From: Chloroflexota bacterium
GTDB taxonomy: Bacteria; Chloroflexota; Limnocylindria; Limnocylindrales; CSP1-4
Direction: 5' to 3'
Length of the DNA: 64,000 nucleotides
NCBI GenBank assembly: GCA_016191425.1
Contig: JACPOR010000007.1
Span: 1-64,000, forward strand
The notes under the pieces are model-generated. The model worked only from the letters and a program-made list of their open reading frames with translations. It ran no database searches and was not told the DNA's origin. Within the stretch, counting starts at the first letter, position 1. Each line of letters starts with the position of its first letter. The translations under genes were made by a program, and so were the position numbers. This document shows positions 1-7,829 of the stretch, piece after piece.

Positions 1-136
1 CGCCGTCCGACCCATCGACCCGTCCTGTTGCGTGTCACCGGCCCCGACCTGTGCGCGGAGCGCTTTGCGCCCGCGCGTCAGCCCCGGGCATCACCCCGGA
101 TCGACGTCGCGCCCGCGCGATTTCGAACGCAGCCAC

Positions 137-1147
137 CTAGCTGAACACCCCCGCGTAGGCGTTGAGCGCGGGCTGGCCACCGAGGTGAGCGTAGAGGACC
201 GTCGAGGTGGCCGGGATCTCGCGACGGCCGACGAGGTCGATGAGGCCGGCCATCGACTTCCCCTCGTAGACCGGGTCGGTGATCATGCCCTCGAGGCGGG
301 CGACGAGGCGCATGGCGTCGAGCGTCGAGGCGTCGGGGATGCCGTAGGTGCCGGCGTGGTAGCGATCGTCGAGGATGATCTCGTCCTCGCGGAGGTCGCG
401 CTCGACGCCGATGGCCTTGGCCGTGAAGCGGGCGATCCGGGCGACCTGCGCGCGGGTCTCGGCCGGCTTGGCCGAGGCATCGATGCCGATCACCCGCCGC
501 TCTCGCGCCCGATCGGCGAAACCGGCGATCATGCCGGCCTGGGTGGAGCCCGTGACCGAGCAGACGATGACCGTGTCGAAGAAGACGCCGAGGTCGCGCT
601 CCTGGGCCTCGACCTCGCGGGCCCACGACGCGAAGCCGAGGCCGCCGAGCGGATGGTCGGACGCGCCCGCCGGGATCGCGTAGGGCACCCCGCCGCCGGC
701 CTCGATCTCGGCCAGCGCTCCCTCCCAGCTCTCCTTGAAGCCGATCCCGAAGCCGGCCTTGACCAGGCGGACATCGGCGCCCATGAGGCGGGAGAGAAGG
801 ATGTTGCCGACCCGGTCATAGGTGACGTCCGGCCAGTCCACCCAGCTCTCCTGGACCAGGACGCACTTGAGGCCGGCCACGGCCGCCGCCGCCGCGACCT
901 GGCGGGTGTGGTTCGACTGGACGCCCCCGATCGAGACCAGCGTGTCGCAGCCCTGGGCCAGCGCGTCGGCGACGAGGTACTCCAGCTTGCGGGTCTTGTT
1001 GCCGCCGAAGGCGAGGCCCGAGTTGACGTCCTCGCGCTTGGCCCAGATGGCCGCCCCGCCGAGGTGCGCGGTTAGCCGCTCGAGGCGATGGATTGGCGAC
1101 GGGCCGAAGGTGAGGGGGTAGCGGGAGAACGATTCGAGTGTCGACAC
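137..1147 (-). CDS. acdS: 1-aminocyclopropane-1-carboxylate (ACC) deaminase
   Basis: PLP enzyme (336 aa) cleaving ACC, the plant ethylene precursor, to 2-oxobutyrate and ammonia in the cytoplasm. I start it at a GTG (complement of 1145-1147), preceded by GGAG six bases upstream; an ATG 31 codons earlier has no family support. With this start the key residues fall on the numbering of the Pseudomonas enzyme: PLP lysine K51 in GGNKTRK, S78 in QSNHTR, Y294 and E295 in DPVYEGK, and L322 in HLGG. Glu295 and Leu322 separate true ACC deaminases from D-cysteine desulfhydrases, so substrate specificity is well supported. The gene is divergent from the restriction gene and stands alone. It fits a soil or rhizosphere lifestyle, or simple use of ACC as a nitrogen source. 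Confidence 0.93.
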   Translation of the reverse strand: MSTLESFSRYPLTFGPSPIHRLERLTAHLGGAAIWAKREDVNSGLAFGGNKTRKLEYLVADALAQGCDTLVSIGGVQSNHTRQVAAAAAVAGLKCVLVQESWVDWPDVTYDRVGNILLSRLMGADVRLVKAGFGIGFKESWEGALAEIEAGGGVPYAIPAGASDHPLGGLGFASWAREVEAQERDLGVFFDTVIVCSVTGSTQAGMIAGFADRARERRVIGIDASAKPAETRAQVARIARFTAKAIGVERDLREDEIILDDRYHAGTYGIPDASTLDAMRLVARLEGMITDPVYEGKSMAGLIDLVGRREIPATSTVLYAHLGGQPALNAYAGVFS

Positions 1148-1265
1148 AATGGACTCCGATTGCTTCGGGCGAGCGTCGATCGTATCGGATGAAGACGGCT
1201 GGATCTCGATCGTTCCGGCGGGTAAATTGACAGTGGTCATCCTCGTTAGATGAAGCCCGGCGCAA

Positions 1266-2591
1266 ATGAAGCTCTTTGAGCTCTATCGCTACAGCAAGCC
1301 CAGCCCTGGCCCCGACGTCGAGTTTGTCGAGGGCTATCGGAACATCTTCAACGCCACCCGTTGGCCAGATTGGCCTGGGCTTGTCGACGCCGGCCGAGTC
1401 CAGTTGGACCACGGAATCGACTCGGTCACCAGGATCAAGGCGATCGACGGGCAGCGCCGGCCTGCGATTCTGATCGCTTCGAAGCCCCACCAGGCTGGGT
1501 CTGACTGGACGCCGTGGCATGACGAGCTGAACCCCGAAGTCGGTCACGTTAGGTACTACGGCGATAACAAGGCCACCCTCGGGCCGAATCCACTGGACCC
1601 GCCAGGGAATCGATCGGTGATGGCCGAGTTTCCGTTGCATCGATCGGCAACTCGCGCCGAGAGGCTTCGCGCGGCGCCACTGCTGTTCTTCGAAAGCCTC
1701 GTCCACGAGGGTAAGGCGAAAGGCTTCTGGCGCTTCATAGGATTCGGGATCGTTGAGCGAGCTCAGCTCACGACACAAGTTGACCGACAGAACCGGTGGT
1801 TCGTGAACTACGTTTTCGACTGCGCGCTCCTCGGCCTGGAGCCCGAGTCCCTGACTCTCCCGTGGGAATGGATCGCCGCACGTCGAGATCCTACAAAGAC
1901 GCTCGAAGAGAGCCTCCGCCTAGCGCCCGCGTCGTGGCAGGCGTGGGTGGACCAAGGTGAGCGAGCCGTTGATCGCGTCCGGCAACGCGTGAGTCGATTC
2001 CAATCAGTGAGTCAAGGTAACCAGCGACCTGAGCCCGGCACTCCAGCTGACGATGCGCTCAGCGTGGTCGTGGCCCACTACAAAAGGCTCGGACCCTACC
2101 AAGGTGTCGGAGAACACCGGTTCGAAGGCCTGGCTTCCGAGATCGTCGGAAGCTACCTCCGGGACAGCGGCCAGTACCACCCTGGATGGATCACCAAACG
2201 TGCCGGAGACGGAGGCATCGATTTCGTTAGCAGACTCGACCTGGGCGTCGGGTCGGGCTCATTGAAGCTCGTCGTTCTCGGCCAGGCGAAATGCGTCTCA
2301 CCGGGCGCCGCGCCAGCCAGCGGTCTCGACCTGGCGAGGACGGTCTCGCGACTCGATCGCGGCTGGGTCGGGGCATTCGTTACCACCGGGTTCTTCAGCG
2401 AACAAGCGCAGCGCGAAGTACAGGCCGACCGATTCCCGCTTCTAATGCTGAGCGCTCGTCACGTGGGCGAAGCAGTCGTCAAAGAGTCGGCGCTGCGTGG
2501 CGAGTCCGTACCAAGCTACATTCAGTCAGTTGATGCCGACTACGACGTTCGCCTTTCAAGTCGGGCTCCGATCGAGGTCTTAGGCGACTGA
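1266..2591 (+). CDS. Modification-dependent-type restriction endonuclease (AspBHI-like N-terminus, Mrr-like nuclease)
   Basis: A 441-aa protein whose first ~200 residues resemble the AspBHI-type N-terminal recognition domain (WHDE around residues 84-87 and VRYYGDNK around 95-102). Its C-terminal third looks like a PD-(D/E)xK nuclease of the Mrr group: E288 in FEGLASE, GDGGIDF with D319, and GQAK with Q340 and K342. AspBHI and relatives are known to cut DNA with modified cytosine. I infer that this is a type IV-like defence enzyme acting on modified (phage or foreign) DNA, because no methyltransferase or specificity gene lies nearby. The start ATG has no strong Shine-Dalgarno. Codon third positions look less GC-biased than in neighbours, which suggests transfer. 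An uncharacterised Mrr-family enzyme is the alternative. Confidence 0.72.
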   Translation: MKLFELYRYSKPSPGPDVEFVEGYRNIFNATRWPDWPGLVDAGRVQLDHGIDSVTRIKAIDGQRRPAILIASKPHQAGSDWTPWHDELNPEVGHVRYYGDNKATLGPNPLDPPGNRSVMAEFPLHRSATRAERLRAAPLLFFESLVHEGKAKGFWRFIGFGIVERAQLTTQVDRQNRWFVNYVFDCALLGLEPESLTLPWEWIAARRDPTKTLEESLRLAPASWQAWVDQGERAVDRVRQRVSRFQSVSQGNQRPEPGTPADDALSVVVAHYKRLGPYQGVGEHRFEGLASEIVGSYLRDSGQYHPGWITKRAGDGGIDFVSRLDLGVGSGSLKLVVLGQAKCVSPGAAPASGLDLARTVSRLDRGWVGAFVTTGFFSEQAQREVQADRFPLLMLSARHVGEAVVKESALRGESVPSYIQSVDADYDVRLSSRAPIEVLGD

Positions 2592-2757
2592 GTCATGCCC
2601 ATCCGGCCTCGACCGGCCAGGTCGAACGCGTCGGGAACGCTGAGCCTCCCTAATTGCGCGGGTTCGACCCCGTCGATTCCTCCCCCGCCTGATCGTCGCC
2701 CTCTCGTAAGCGGCGAGTCGGAACAACCCGGGCTCGTCCAGGTGTGGAGGACCGGCG

Positions 2758-3918
2758 ATGAGCACGGATCGAACCCTTGGGAGCAGCCCCGGGCACGGAC
2801 CCGGGATCAACCAACTACGTCGACGACGGTGGATCGCGGCGCGTCTCGGGGCGGCCACGGTTGCCGTCGCGCTCGCGGCCGGCGCCGGTCCCGTCGCCGC
2901 CCAGGGGCGTCCGGCCTTCGGCGACGTCTCGGTCTTCGCGAGCGCGCCTGCGCCGGGCCACCCGTTCGGCATCGCCGTCGACGGCGATCGGGTCTACGTC
3001 TCGACCAGCGCGGGCGACTTCTTCGCCCCGAACCTCAACAACAGCGACGAGCGGGTGTTCGCCTTCAACGATGGTGGCCGGCTCATGCAAACGACGGTCA
3101 TCGACACCGCGGCCAACTCGGACATGGGCCTGTTCGGCCTCGCCCTGGACGGCAACACGGGCCCCGACCACAAGCTCTACGTGGCCGACATGAACGGCCG
3201 CATCCTCCGCCTGGACACGGGCCAGCACCCGGGTGCCCCGGAGCTCTTCTCGCATGTCCCAGCCCCGCTCAGCAATGGCGGCTGGATGTCCTCGATGTGG
3301 AACGACCTCACCTTCGATCGCGCGGGCAACCTGTACGTGCCCGACGACAAGCCCCACATCTGGCGCGTCAGCCCCGATGGCACGCCCGAGATCTGGTTCA
3401 CCGACCCGCGGCTGACGGGCTTCTTCGGCTTCGCCGGCGGCCCGCTCGGCGGCCGCATCGATCCCACCGGCCAGTGGCTGTACTTCTCGATCACGGTCTC
3501 GGCCGAGTTCCCGCTCGAGGCCGTCATCTACCGGGTCCGGCTCGTCGATCACCCGACCGCGGCCGACCTCGAGCTCGTCCATCGGTTCCCGTTCGACCCG
3601 AACGCGGCACCGCCGCAGGCCACCGGCCTGGCGTTCGCGAAGTCGGGCAACCTCTACGTGAGCCTTCTCGGACCGAGCCAGGTCGCGGTCCTCGACCCGG
3701 CCGGCAACGAGATCGGACGGATCTCCGATCCGCGGTTCCACTCGCCGTGGGGCCTCGCGTTCATGGGCAAGTCGCTGCTCGTCACGAACGGCGACCTGGA
3801 GCCGGGAGCGCATCCCGACGCCTGGAAGATCTTCAAGGTCAACGTCGGCGAGGTGGGCCTGCCGCTGATCCGGCCGACGACGACTGGCAACGAGGGGACT
3901 GAACCGGGCCGGCCCTGA
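2758..3918 (+). CDS. Secreted SMP-30/gluconolactonase-like beta-propeller protein
   Basis: 386 aa. The N-terminus has an RRRR-W stretch (21-25) followed by a hydrophobic run and an Ala-x-Ala type site near residues 46-48, so it is probably exported (Sec, possibly Tat). The rest has repeated beta-propeller-like motifs such as GIAVDGDRVYVS, LYVADMNGRILRLD, LTFDRAGNLYVPDD and GLAFAKSGNLYVSLL, typical of NHL/SMP-30 six-bladed propellers. Members hydrolyse lactones or bind ligands, but no catalytic set can be assigned here. GGAGG lies seven bases before the ATG. It appears monocistronic. Substrate and function are unknown. Confidence 0.6.
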   Translation: MSTDRTLGSSPGHGPGINQLRRRRWIAARLGAATVAVALAAGAGPVAAQGRPAFGDVSVFASAPAPGHPFGIAVDGDRVYVSTSAGDFFAPNLNNSDERVFAFNDGGRLMQTTVIDTAANSDMGLFGLALDGNTGPDHKLYVADMNGRILRLDTGQHPGAPELFSHVPAPLSNGGWMSSMWNDLTFDRAGNLYVPDDKPHIWRVSPDGTPEIWFTDPRLTGFFGFAGGPLGGRIDPTGQWLYFSITVSAEFPLEAVIYRVRLVDHPTAADLELVHRFPFDPNAAPPQATGLAFAKSGNLYVSLLGPSQVAVLDPAGNEIGRISDPRFHSPWGLAFMGKSLLVTNGDLEPGAHPDAWKIFKVNVGEVGLPLIRPTTTGNEGTEPGRP

Positions 3919-4088
3919 GGAACCGGGGCCGGCCTCACACCTCGGGCCATCCGCGGGTGCCCGTCGGACCGCTCCCCCATCGGGCCTCGAGGCGGTCCTC
4001 GAACGCAAATCGGGCGGACCGGCCCTTCCCGTCGCCACGCGATCGCGCGAGCCTTGGACGTTGCTGACCAAGGTGCAAGGAGGACCAC

Positions 4089-4622
4089 ATGCGCATCCTC
4101 GTCGCGTATGCGACCAAGTACGGGGCGACCCAGGGCATCGCCGAGCGGATCGCCGCCAAGCTGAACGCGGAGGGTCACGTCGCCGAGGCGAAGCCGGTCA
4201 CGGCCGACCCCGACGTCATCCCCTACGACGCGTTCGTCGTCGGCAGCGCCGCGTTCTTCGGCAAGTGGCAGAAGGAGGCCCACGAGTTCGTGGCGCGCCA
4301 CGAGTCCGTCCTGGCCAGCCATCCGACGTGGTTCTTCAGCAGCGGCCCGGTGGGCCCAGACCCGCTCGACGCCAAGGGCAACGACCAGAAGACGATGTCC
4401 ATCCCGACCGACTTCGCCGACTTCCGCGAGGCGATCCACCCGCGCGGCGAGCGGGTCTTCTTCGGCGCCTTCGACGCCGCGAAGCTGCCGCTCATGATGA
4501 AGGCGATCCGGATCATGCCCGCTGCCCGCAAAGTCCTCCCCGAGGGCGACTACCGGGACTGGGCCGACATCGATGGCTGGGCCCACCAGATCGCCGAAGC
4601 CCTGGTGCCCGTGCCGGCCTGA
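4089..4622 (+). CDS. Flavodoxin-domain protein (HemG-like)
   Basis: 177-aa FMN-binding flavodoxin-fold protein. The N-terminal strand and phosphate-binding loop (ILVAYATKYGATQGIAE) match the family that includes protoporphyrinogen oxidase HemG and uncharacterised flavodoxins with the same start motif. A second flavin-loop segment, VVGSAAFFGKW, follows near residues 49-59. AAGGAGG sits just upstream of the ATG. No haem-biosynthesis genes are nearby, so a general redox role is as likely as haem synthesis. Confidence 0.72.
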   Translation: MRILVAYATKYGATQGIAERIAAKLNAEGHVAEAKPVTADPDVIPYDAFVVGSAAFFGKWQKEAHEFVARHESVLASHPTWFFSSGPVGPDPLDAKGNDQKTMSIPTDFADFREAIHPRGERVFFGAFDAAKLPLMMKAIRIMPAARKVLPEGDYRDWADIDGWAHQIAEALVPVPA

Positions 4623-4753
4623 GCGCCCACTCGCGGACGAGGTCACGCCCTCGAACAACCTGCGACGGTACCTCGCAACTCTCGCGGTGAGCGGCCGATG
4701 ATCGCGTCCCGATAGCGTTCGGGCATGGACGACGCTGAGCTTGCGAGCGGGTA

Positions 4754-4779
4754 TCCTTACATCTCTGCAGATGTAAGGA
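4754..4779. promoter_or_regulatory. 26-bp near-perfect inverted repeat, probable antitoxin operator
   Basis: Two 11-bp arms (TCCTTACATCT and its reverse complement) flank a 4-base centre, directly before the AbrB-type antitoxin gene. The right arm contains AAGGA, the likely ribosome-binding site for a TTG start nine bases after the arm ends. AbrB/MazE antitoxins normally bind such palindromes to repress their own operon. In RNA the same arms would form a hairpin that hides the Shine-Dalgarno. Confidence 0.6.
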
Positions 4780-4787
4780 CGGTCGAA

Positions 4788-5036
4788 TTGGAGATCTCCG
4801 CCCGCCTGACCTCGAAAGGCCAGGTCACGATCCCGAGTCCGGTCCGCAAGGCGCTCGGGCTCCACGACGGCGACCGGGTGGTCTTTCGCGTTGACGGCGA
4901 TCGCGCCGTGCTCGCCCGCACACCAGACCTGCTGAGCCTGGCCGGATCGATCTCGGTGCCCGCCGCGGTCCGCGGAGCCCCCTGGTCCGACGTCATCGAG
5001 GAGGCCCATCGAGTTCGGGCCCTGCGCCGACGCTGA
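4788..5036 (+). CDS. AbrB/MazE-family antitoxin
   Basis: Small DNA-binding protein (82 aa from TTG 4788) with the swapped-hairpin AbrB signature ARLTSKGQVTIPSPVRKALG followed by GDRVVF. It should neutralise the adjacent PIN toxin and repress the operon. An ATG at 4725 is in frame but would place the palindrome at 4754-4779 inside the coding region. The TTG has AAGGA eight bases upstream and begins right at the conserved domain, so I prefer it. The toxin start follows two bases after the stop, so translation is probably coupled. Confidence 0.82.
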   Translation: MEISARLTSKGQVTIPSPVRKALGLHDGDRVVFRVDGDRAVLARTPDLLSLAGSISVPAAVRGAPWSDVIEEAHRVRALRRR

Positions 5037-5038
5037 GG

Positions 5039-5428
5039 ATGTTCCTCGACACCAACGTCCTCGTTCGGCACCTCACCGGCGACCCCCCGGAACAGGCCGC
5101 GCGCGCAAGCCGGTTCCTCGCCGGCTCGGACGGCCTTCTCCTGTCTGACCTGATCCTGGCCGAGGTCACGTATGTCCTGGAGTCTGTCTATCAGGCGGCA
5201 CGTCCGGAGGTCGCCCGCGCGCTCCGCGCAATCCTCGCCTTCGACGCGATCCACGTCGTGGACCTCGAGTTGCTCCAGCGCGCCGTCGAGGTCTACGAGT
5301 TCGACCGGCTCGACTTCCCGGAGGCCTACCTCGTCGCATCCGCCGAGCGGTCCGGGGTCGGGACGATAGCCTCCTTCGATCGCTCGATCGACCGGGTCAC
5401 GACGGTCAGGCGCGTCGAGCCCAGCTGA
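5039..5428 (+). CDS. vapC: VapC-like PIN-domain toxin ribonuclease
   Basis: 129-aa PIN-domain protein. Acidic active-site positions are visible: D4 in FLDTNVL, the glutamate of LAEVTYVLE near residue 42, LDFPEAY near 92-98 and SFDR near 113-116. Such toxins cut tRNA or rRNA in a metal-dependent way and are held inactive by the antitoxin encoded just upstream. The third acidic site reads FPEA, where relatives often have FxDA, so Glu replaces Asp. Pairing with an AbrB-type antitoxin is a common VapBC arrangement. Confidence 0.85.
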   Translation: MFLDTNVLVRHLTGDPPEQAARASRFLAGSDGLLLSDLILAEVTYVLESVYQAARPEVARALRAILAFDAIHVVDLELLQRAVEVYEFDRLDFPEAYLVASAERSGVGTIASFDRSIDRVTTVRRVEPS

Positions 5429-5483
5429 GGTAGCCCGTCGTCCGACCGGACACGATCCTCCTGGCGGGCAGCGACTGCGACCT

Positions 5484-6098
5484 TCACGGCCGCAACCCAA
5501 CACTCGCCAGCTCCGCCCGGGCGAGCCGCTCGAAGCGGCCATAGGTCCAGTCGCCGAAGGGATCCGGGGTGAACTCGAGGAGGGTCGCGTAGTCCAGGTG
5601 GGTGACCGCCCGCATCGCCAGGGCGCGCTCGATCTGGCGGTCGTCGAGATCGTGGGCCGTTCGGATGACCCGATGCGCGGCGCGAACCCGCCGCAGCCGA
5701 CCCCAGCGCCACGGCAGGTAGCGGTACAACCACGGTCCCAGGGTCACGAGGGCGAGCAGCAGGGCGAGCACGGCGGCGACGGCGACGATGAACTGCTCGA
5801 ACTCGCTGCCGAAATCGGACAACGGCCGGCCGGCACCAGCGAACGCGTCCCGGACGATGTTGCGGATACCCGGCCCCACGAACGGCAGGCCGGCCAGCGA
5901 CTCACCCACGTCGATGCCGCTCTGGATCATGCCCTGCCCGCCGCCCCGGATCGTCCGCCCGGCCTGGGCGAAGCTCGCCAGGAACTGGAAGAGCTGCCAG
6001 ACGATGTTGCCCCAGAACAACAGCCACACCAGCGTCGCGATGTCTGCGACCTGCTCCTTCACCCGCGCGACGGGCAGCTCGCTCCAGATCTTGATCAT
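5484..6098 (-). CDS. Putative membrane protein of unknown function
   Basis: 204 aa with two clear hydrophobic segments, about residues 22-43 and 103-127, separated by a Gly/Pro-rich loop. The C-terminal tail is Arg-rich and probably cytoplasmic (roughly 130-204). I do not recognise a family. GGAGG six bases before the ATG supports the start. It is convergent with vapC and shares an upstream region with the RHH-MazF pair. Confidence 0.55.
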   Translation of the reverse strand: MIKIWSELPVARVKEQVADIATLVWLLFWGNIVWQLFQFLASFAQAGRTIRGGGQGMIQSGIDVGESLAGLPFVGPGIRNIVRDAFAGAGRPLSDFGSEFEQFIVAVAAVLALLLALVTLGPWLYRYLPWRWGRLRRVRAAHRVIRTAHDLDDRQIERALAMRAVTHLDYATLLEFTPDPFGDWTYGRFERLARAELASVGLRP

Positions 6099-6212
6099 CG
6101 CGCGCCTCCTGATCCCGCGGCCGTTGTGGACCGGCTCCGCGCGCTCATCATCCTCGGTTGCGCGCGTCCGATCGTGGGGCCCCGTCGGGAGTCCGTGCGA
6201 ACGCGTTCGCCC

Positions 6213-6252
6213 TTGACGCGATCCTACTCACTGTCCTACCATTGCTCCTACC
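6213..6252 (+). promoter_or_regulatory. Promoter with three 12-bp-spaced TCCTAC operator repeats
   Basis: A candidate -35 (TTGACG, 6213-6218) and -10 (TACCAT, 6237-6242, 18-base spacer) precede the RHH antitoxin. TCCTAC occurs at 6222-6227, 6234-6239 and 6246-6251, exactly 12 bp apart, covering the spacer, the -10 and the start region. Equally spaced direct repeats on one helix face are what tandem ribbon-helix-helix dimers bind. Transcription would begin a few bases before the ATG at 6253, giving a nearly leaderless message. Confidence 0.6.
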
Positions 6253-6570
6253 ATGAAACCAAGTGAGCCCGTCCGGCGCAAGGCCCTCGCTGAGACCGTG
6301 GCCGCCTACGGCCCGGGCACCGCGTCGGTCTCGCACGCGAAGCTCTCGATCACCCTGCCGGCCGATCTCGCCGAGCAGGTCAAGGCCGCTGCCGAGGAGA
6401 GCGGAACCAGCGTCAGCGGCGTGATCGCGGCAGCGCTGCGGAGCGCGATCGCGCGTACTGAGCAGGACCGCCTCGATGCCGCGATCGATGCCCAGAACGA
6501 GGAGAACCGGTCCTGGGCGGAGGCCTTCCTCCCGTCGACGTCGAAGCTCTGGTCGGAGATCGAGTGGTAG
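6253..6570 (+). CDS. Ribbon-helix-helix antitoxin
   Basis: 105 aa. An RHH DNA-binding segment begins near residue 29 (KLSITLPADLAEQVKAAAEE, then SVSGVIAAALR). The C-terminal tail (about 70-105) is Glu/Trp-rich and probably wraps the toxin. It should repress its own operon by binding the three TCCTAC repeats upstream and inhibit the MazF-type toxin whose GTG start overlaps its last seven bases. No Shine-Dalgarno is visible before the ATG, in line with a leaderless message. Confidence 0.78.
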   Translation: MKPSEPVRRKALAETVAAYGPGTASVSHAKLSITLPADLAEQVKAAAEESGTSVSGVIAAALRSAIARTEQDRLDAAIDAQNEENRSWAEAFLPSTSKLWSEIEW

Positions 6571-6941
6571 GGATCGGGCGGGAGCCGGCGGCGGTCGGAC
6601 CACGCCTTGGCGACATTCACTTCGTGGACTTCGCGGACTCAGGAGGCCATGTCATCCGGGGCCCTCACCCCGCGCTCGTGATCCAGACGGACCGTCTTGG
6701 CCGATCCTCCACGGTGATCGTGGCCCCGATGACCAGTGCGGCGCGGGCTGCGGGGTACGCCCCGCCATTCCTCGTCTCGGTGGCGGCGGGTGAGTCTGGC
6801 CTCCCGCGCGACGGCTGGGTCAAGTGCGATCAGCCGACGACGCTTCCGACCTCGCTGCTGGGCCCACGAGTCGGACGCCTGAGCCCGGCCGCCCTGGAAC
6901 GTCTCGATGCGGCGCTCCGGTTCGTGTTCGAGCTCGACTAG
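6564..6941 (+). CDS. mazF: MazF/PemK-family endoribonuclease toxin
   Basis: 125-aa toxin of the CcdB/MazF fold. Family hallmarks are the first strand GDIHFVDF, HPALVIQTD, TVIVAPMTSAA, SGLPRDGWVKCDQ and the C-terminal LGRLSPAAL helix. MazF enzymes cut mRNA, tRNA or rRNA at short sequences. The GTG start overlaps the antitoxin stop by seven bases, so expression is coupled. An RHH antitoxin with a MazF toxin is a known mixed arrangement. Confidence 0.85.
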   Translation: MVGIGREPAAVGPRLGDIHFVDFADSGGHVIRGPHPALVIQTDRLGRSSTVIVAPMTSAARAAGYAPPFLVSVAAGESGLPRDGWVKCDQPTTLPTSLLGPRVGRLSPAALERLDAALRFVFELD

Positions 6942-7193
6942 AGGACGACAGGGCTGTCGAAGGGAAGAGCGCGACCCTCGGCCGCCAGCTGTCTGGCAGG
7001 CGGCGATTCGTGCGTGGCGGGCGCCGGCAGTGCCGAACCGGTGCGCTCGAGCAGCGTTCCGTGTCAAGGAGTCGCAGTTTCCAGGTTGGCGCGGACTGAC
7101 TGCTGCTTCGCGGACGTGGAGAAGGTCGGCGAAGCAGCAAACGCGGACTGTCAGACACGGTCGCGCGGTCGAGTCCCCGCGATCCGCGGGCCC

Positions 7194-7829
7194 TCAGACG
7201 ATGCTGTGGTCAGCGGCCCAGCGCGAGAGCTCGTAGCGGCTGGAGAGCTGGAGCTTCCGGAGAACCGCCGAGACGTGTGTCTCCACCGTCTTGACCGAGA
7301 TGCCGAGCTCGCCGCCGACCTCCTTGTAGGTGTAGCCGCGGGCGATGTAGCGGAGAACCTCCCGCTCGCGCGGCGAGAGCTGGTCGAGCTCGGGGTCAAT
7401 GGGCTGGGCCGGCTCGGTCGCGAAGGCGTCGAGGACGAACCCGGCGAGGCGCGGCGAGAAGACCGCGTCGCCGTCGTGGATGCGGCGGACCGCGGCCTGG
7501 AGCTCCTCGGGTGAGATCGACTTGGTGACGTAACCGCGGGCGCCGGCCCGGATCACGCCGATGACGTCGTCCGCGGCATCGGAGACGGAGAGCGCCAGGA
7601 ATCGGACATCGGGCAGCTCGGCCCGGATGGCCTCAATGACCGCGAGTCCCCCACCCGACGGCATGTGGACGTCCAGCAGGACGACATCCGGCCGCGACTC
7701 GCGGATCCCGGCGATCGCCTCGGCCACCGTCCCGGCGTCGCCGACGATCTCGAGATCGGCCTGGAGCTCCGAACGCACCCCGGATCGGAAGAGCTCGTGG
7801 TCGTCGACGATGAAGACGCGGACGGTCAT
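7194..7829 (-). CDS. NarL/LuxR-family response regulator
   Basis: 211 aa. A receiver domain (1-120) has the acidic pair D9-D10 and the phospho-acceptor D53 in VLLDVHMP. A C-terminal LuxR-type HTH (about 145-205) has LSPREREVLRYIARGYTYKE. Its ATG overlaps the stop of the upstream PspC-domain kinase in an ATGA arrangement, so the two form a cognate pair. The PspC domains on the kinase and on the divergent membrane protein suggest that it controls an envelope-stress response. Confidence 0.92.
   Translation of the reverse strand: MTVRVFIVDDHELFRSGVRSELQADLEIVGDAGTVAEAIAGIRESRPDVVLLDVHMPSGGGLAVIEAIRAELPDVRFLALSVSDAADDVIGVIRAGARGYVTKSISPEELQAAVRRIHDGDAVFSPRLAGFVLDAFATEPAQPIDPELDQLSPREREVLRYIARGYTYKEVGGELGISVKTVETHVSAVLRKLQLSSRYELSRWAADHSIV

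Noticed and set aside
137-1240. Longer ACC deaminase starting at the ATG at 1240
   Set aside because: The extra 31 residues are not in the family, while the GTG at 1147 has a good ribosome-binding site and restores standard residue numbering.
2600-2700. tRNA-like TTCGACC sequence near 2660
   Set aside because: The flanking bases do not form a T-arm or acceptor stem. No convincing tRNA was found in the window.
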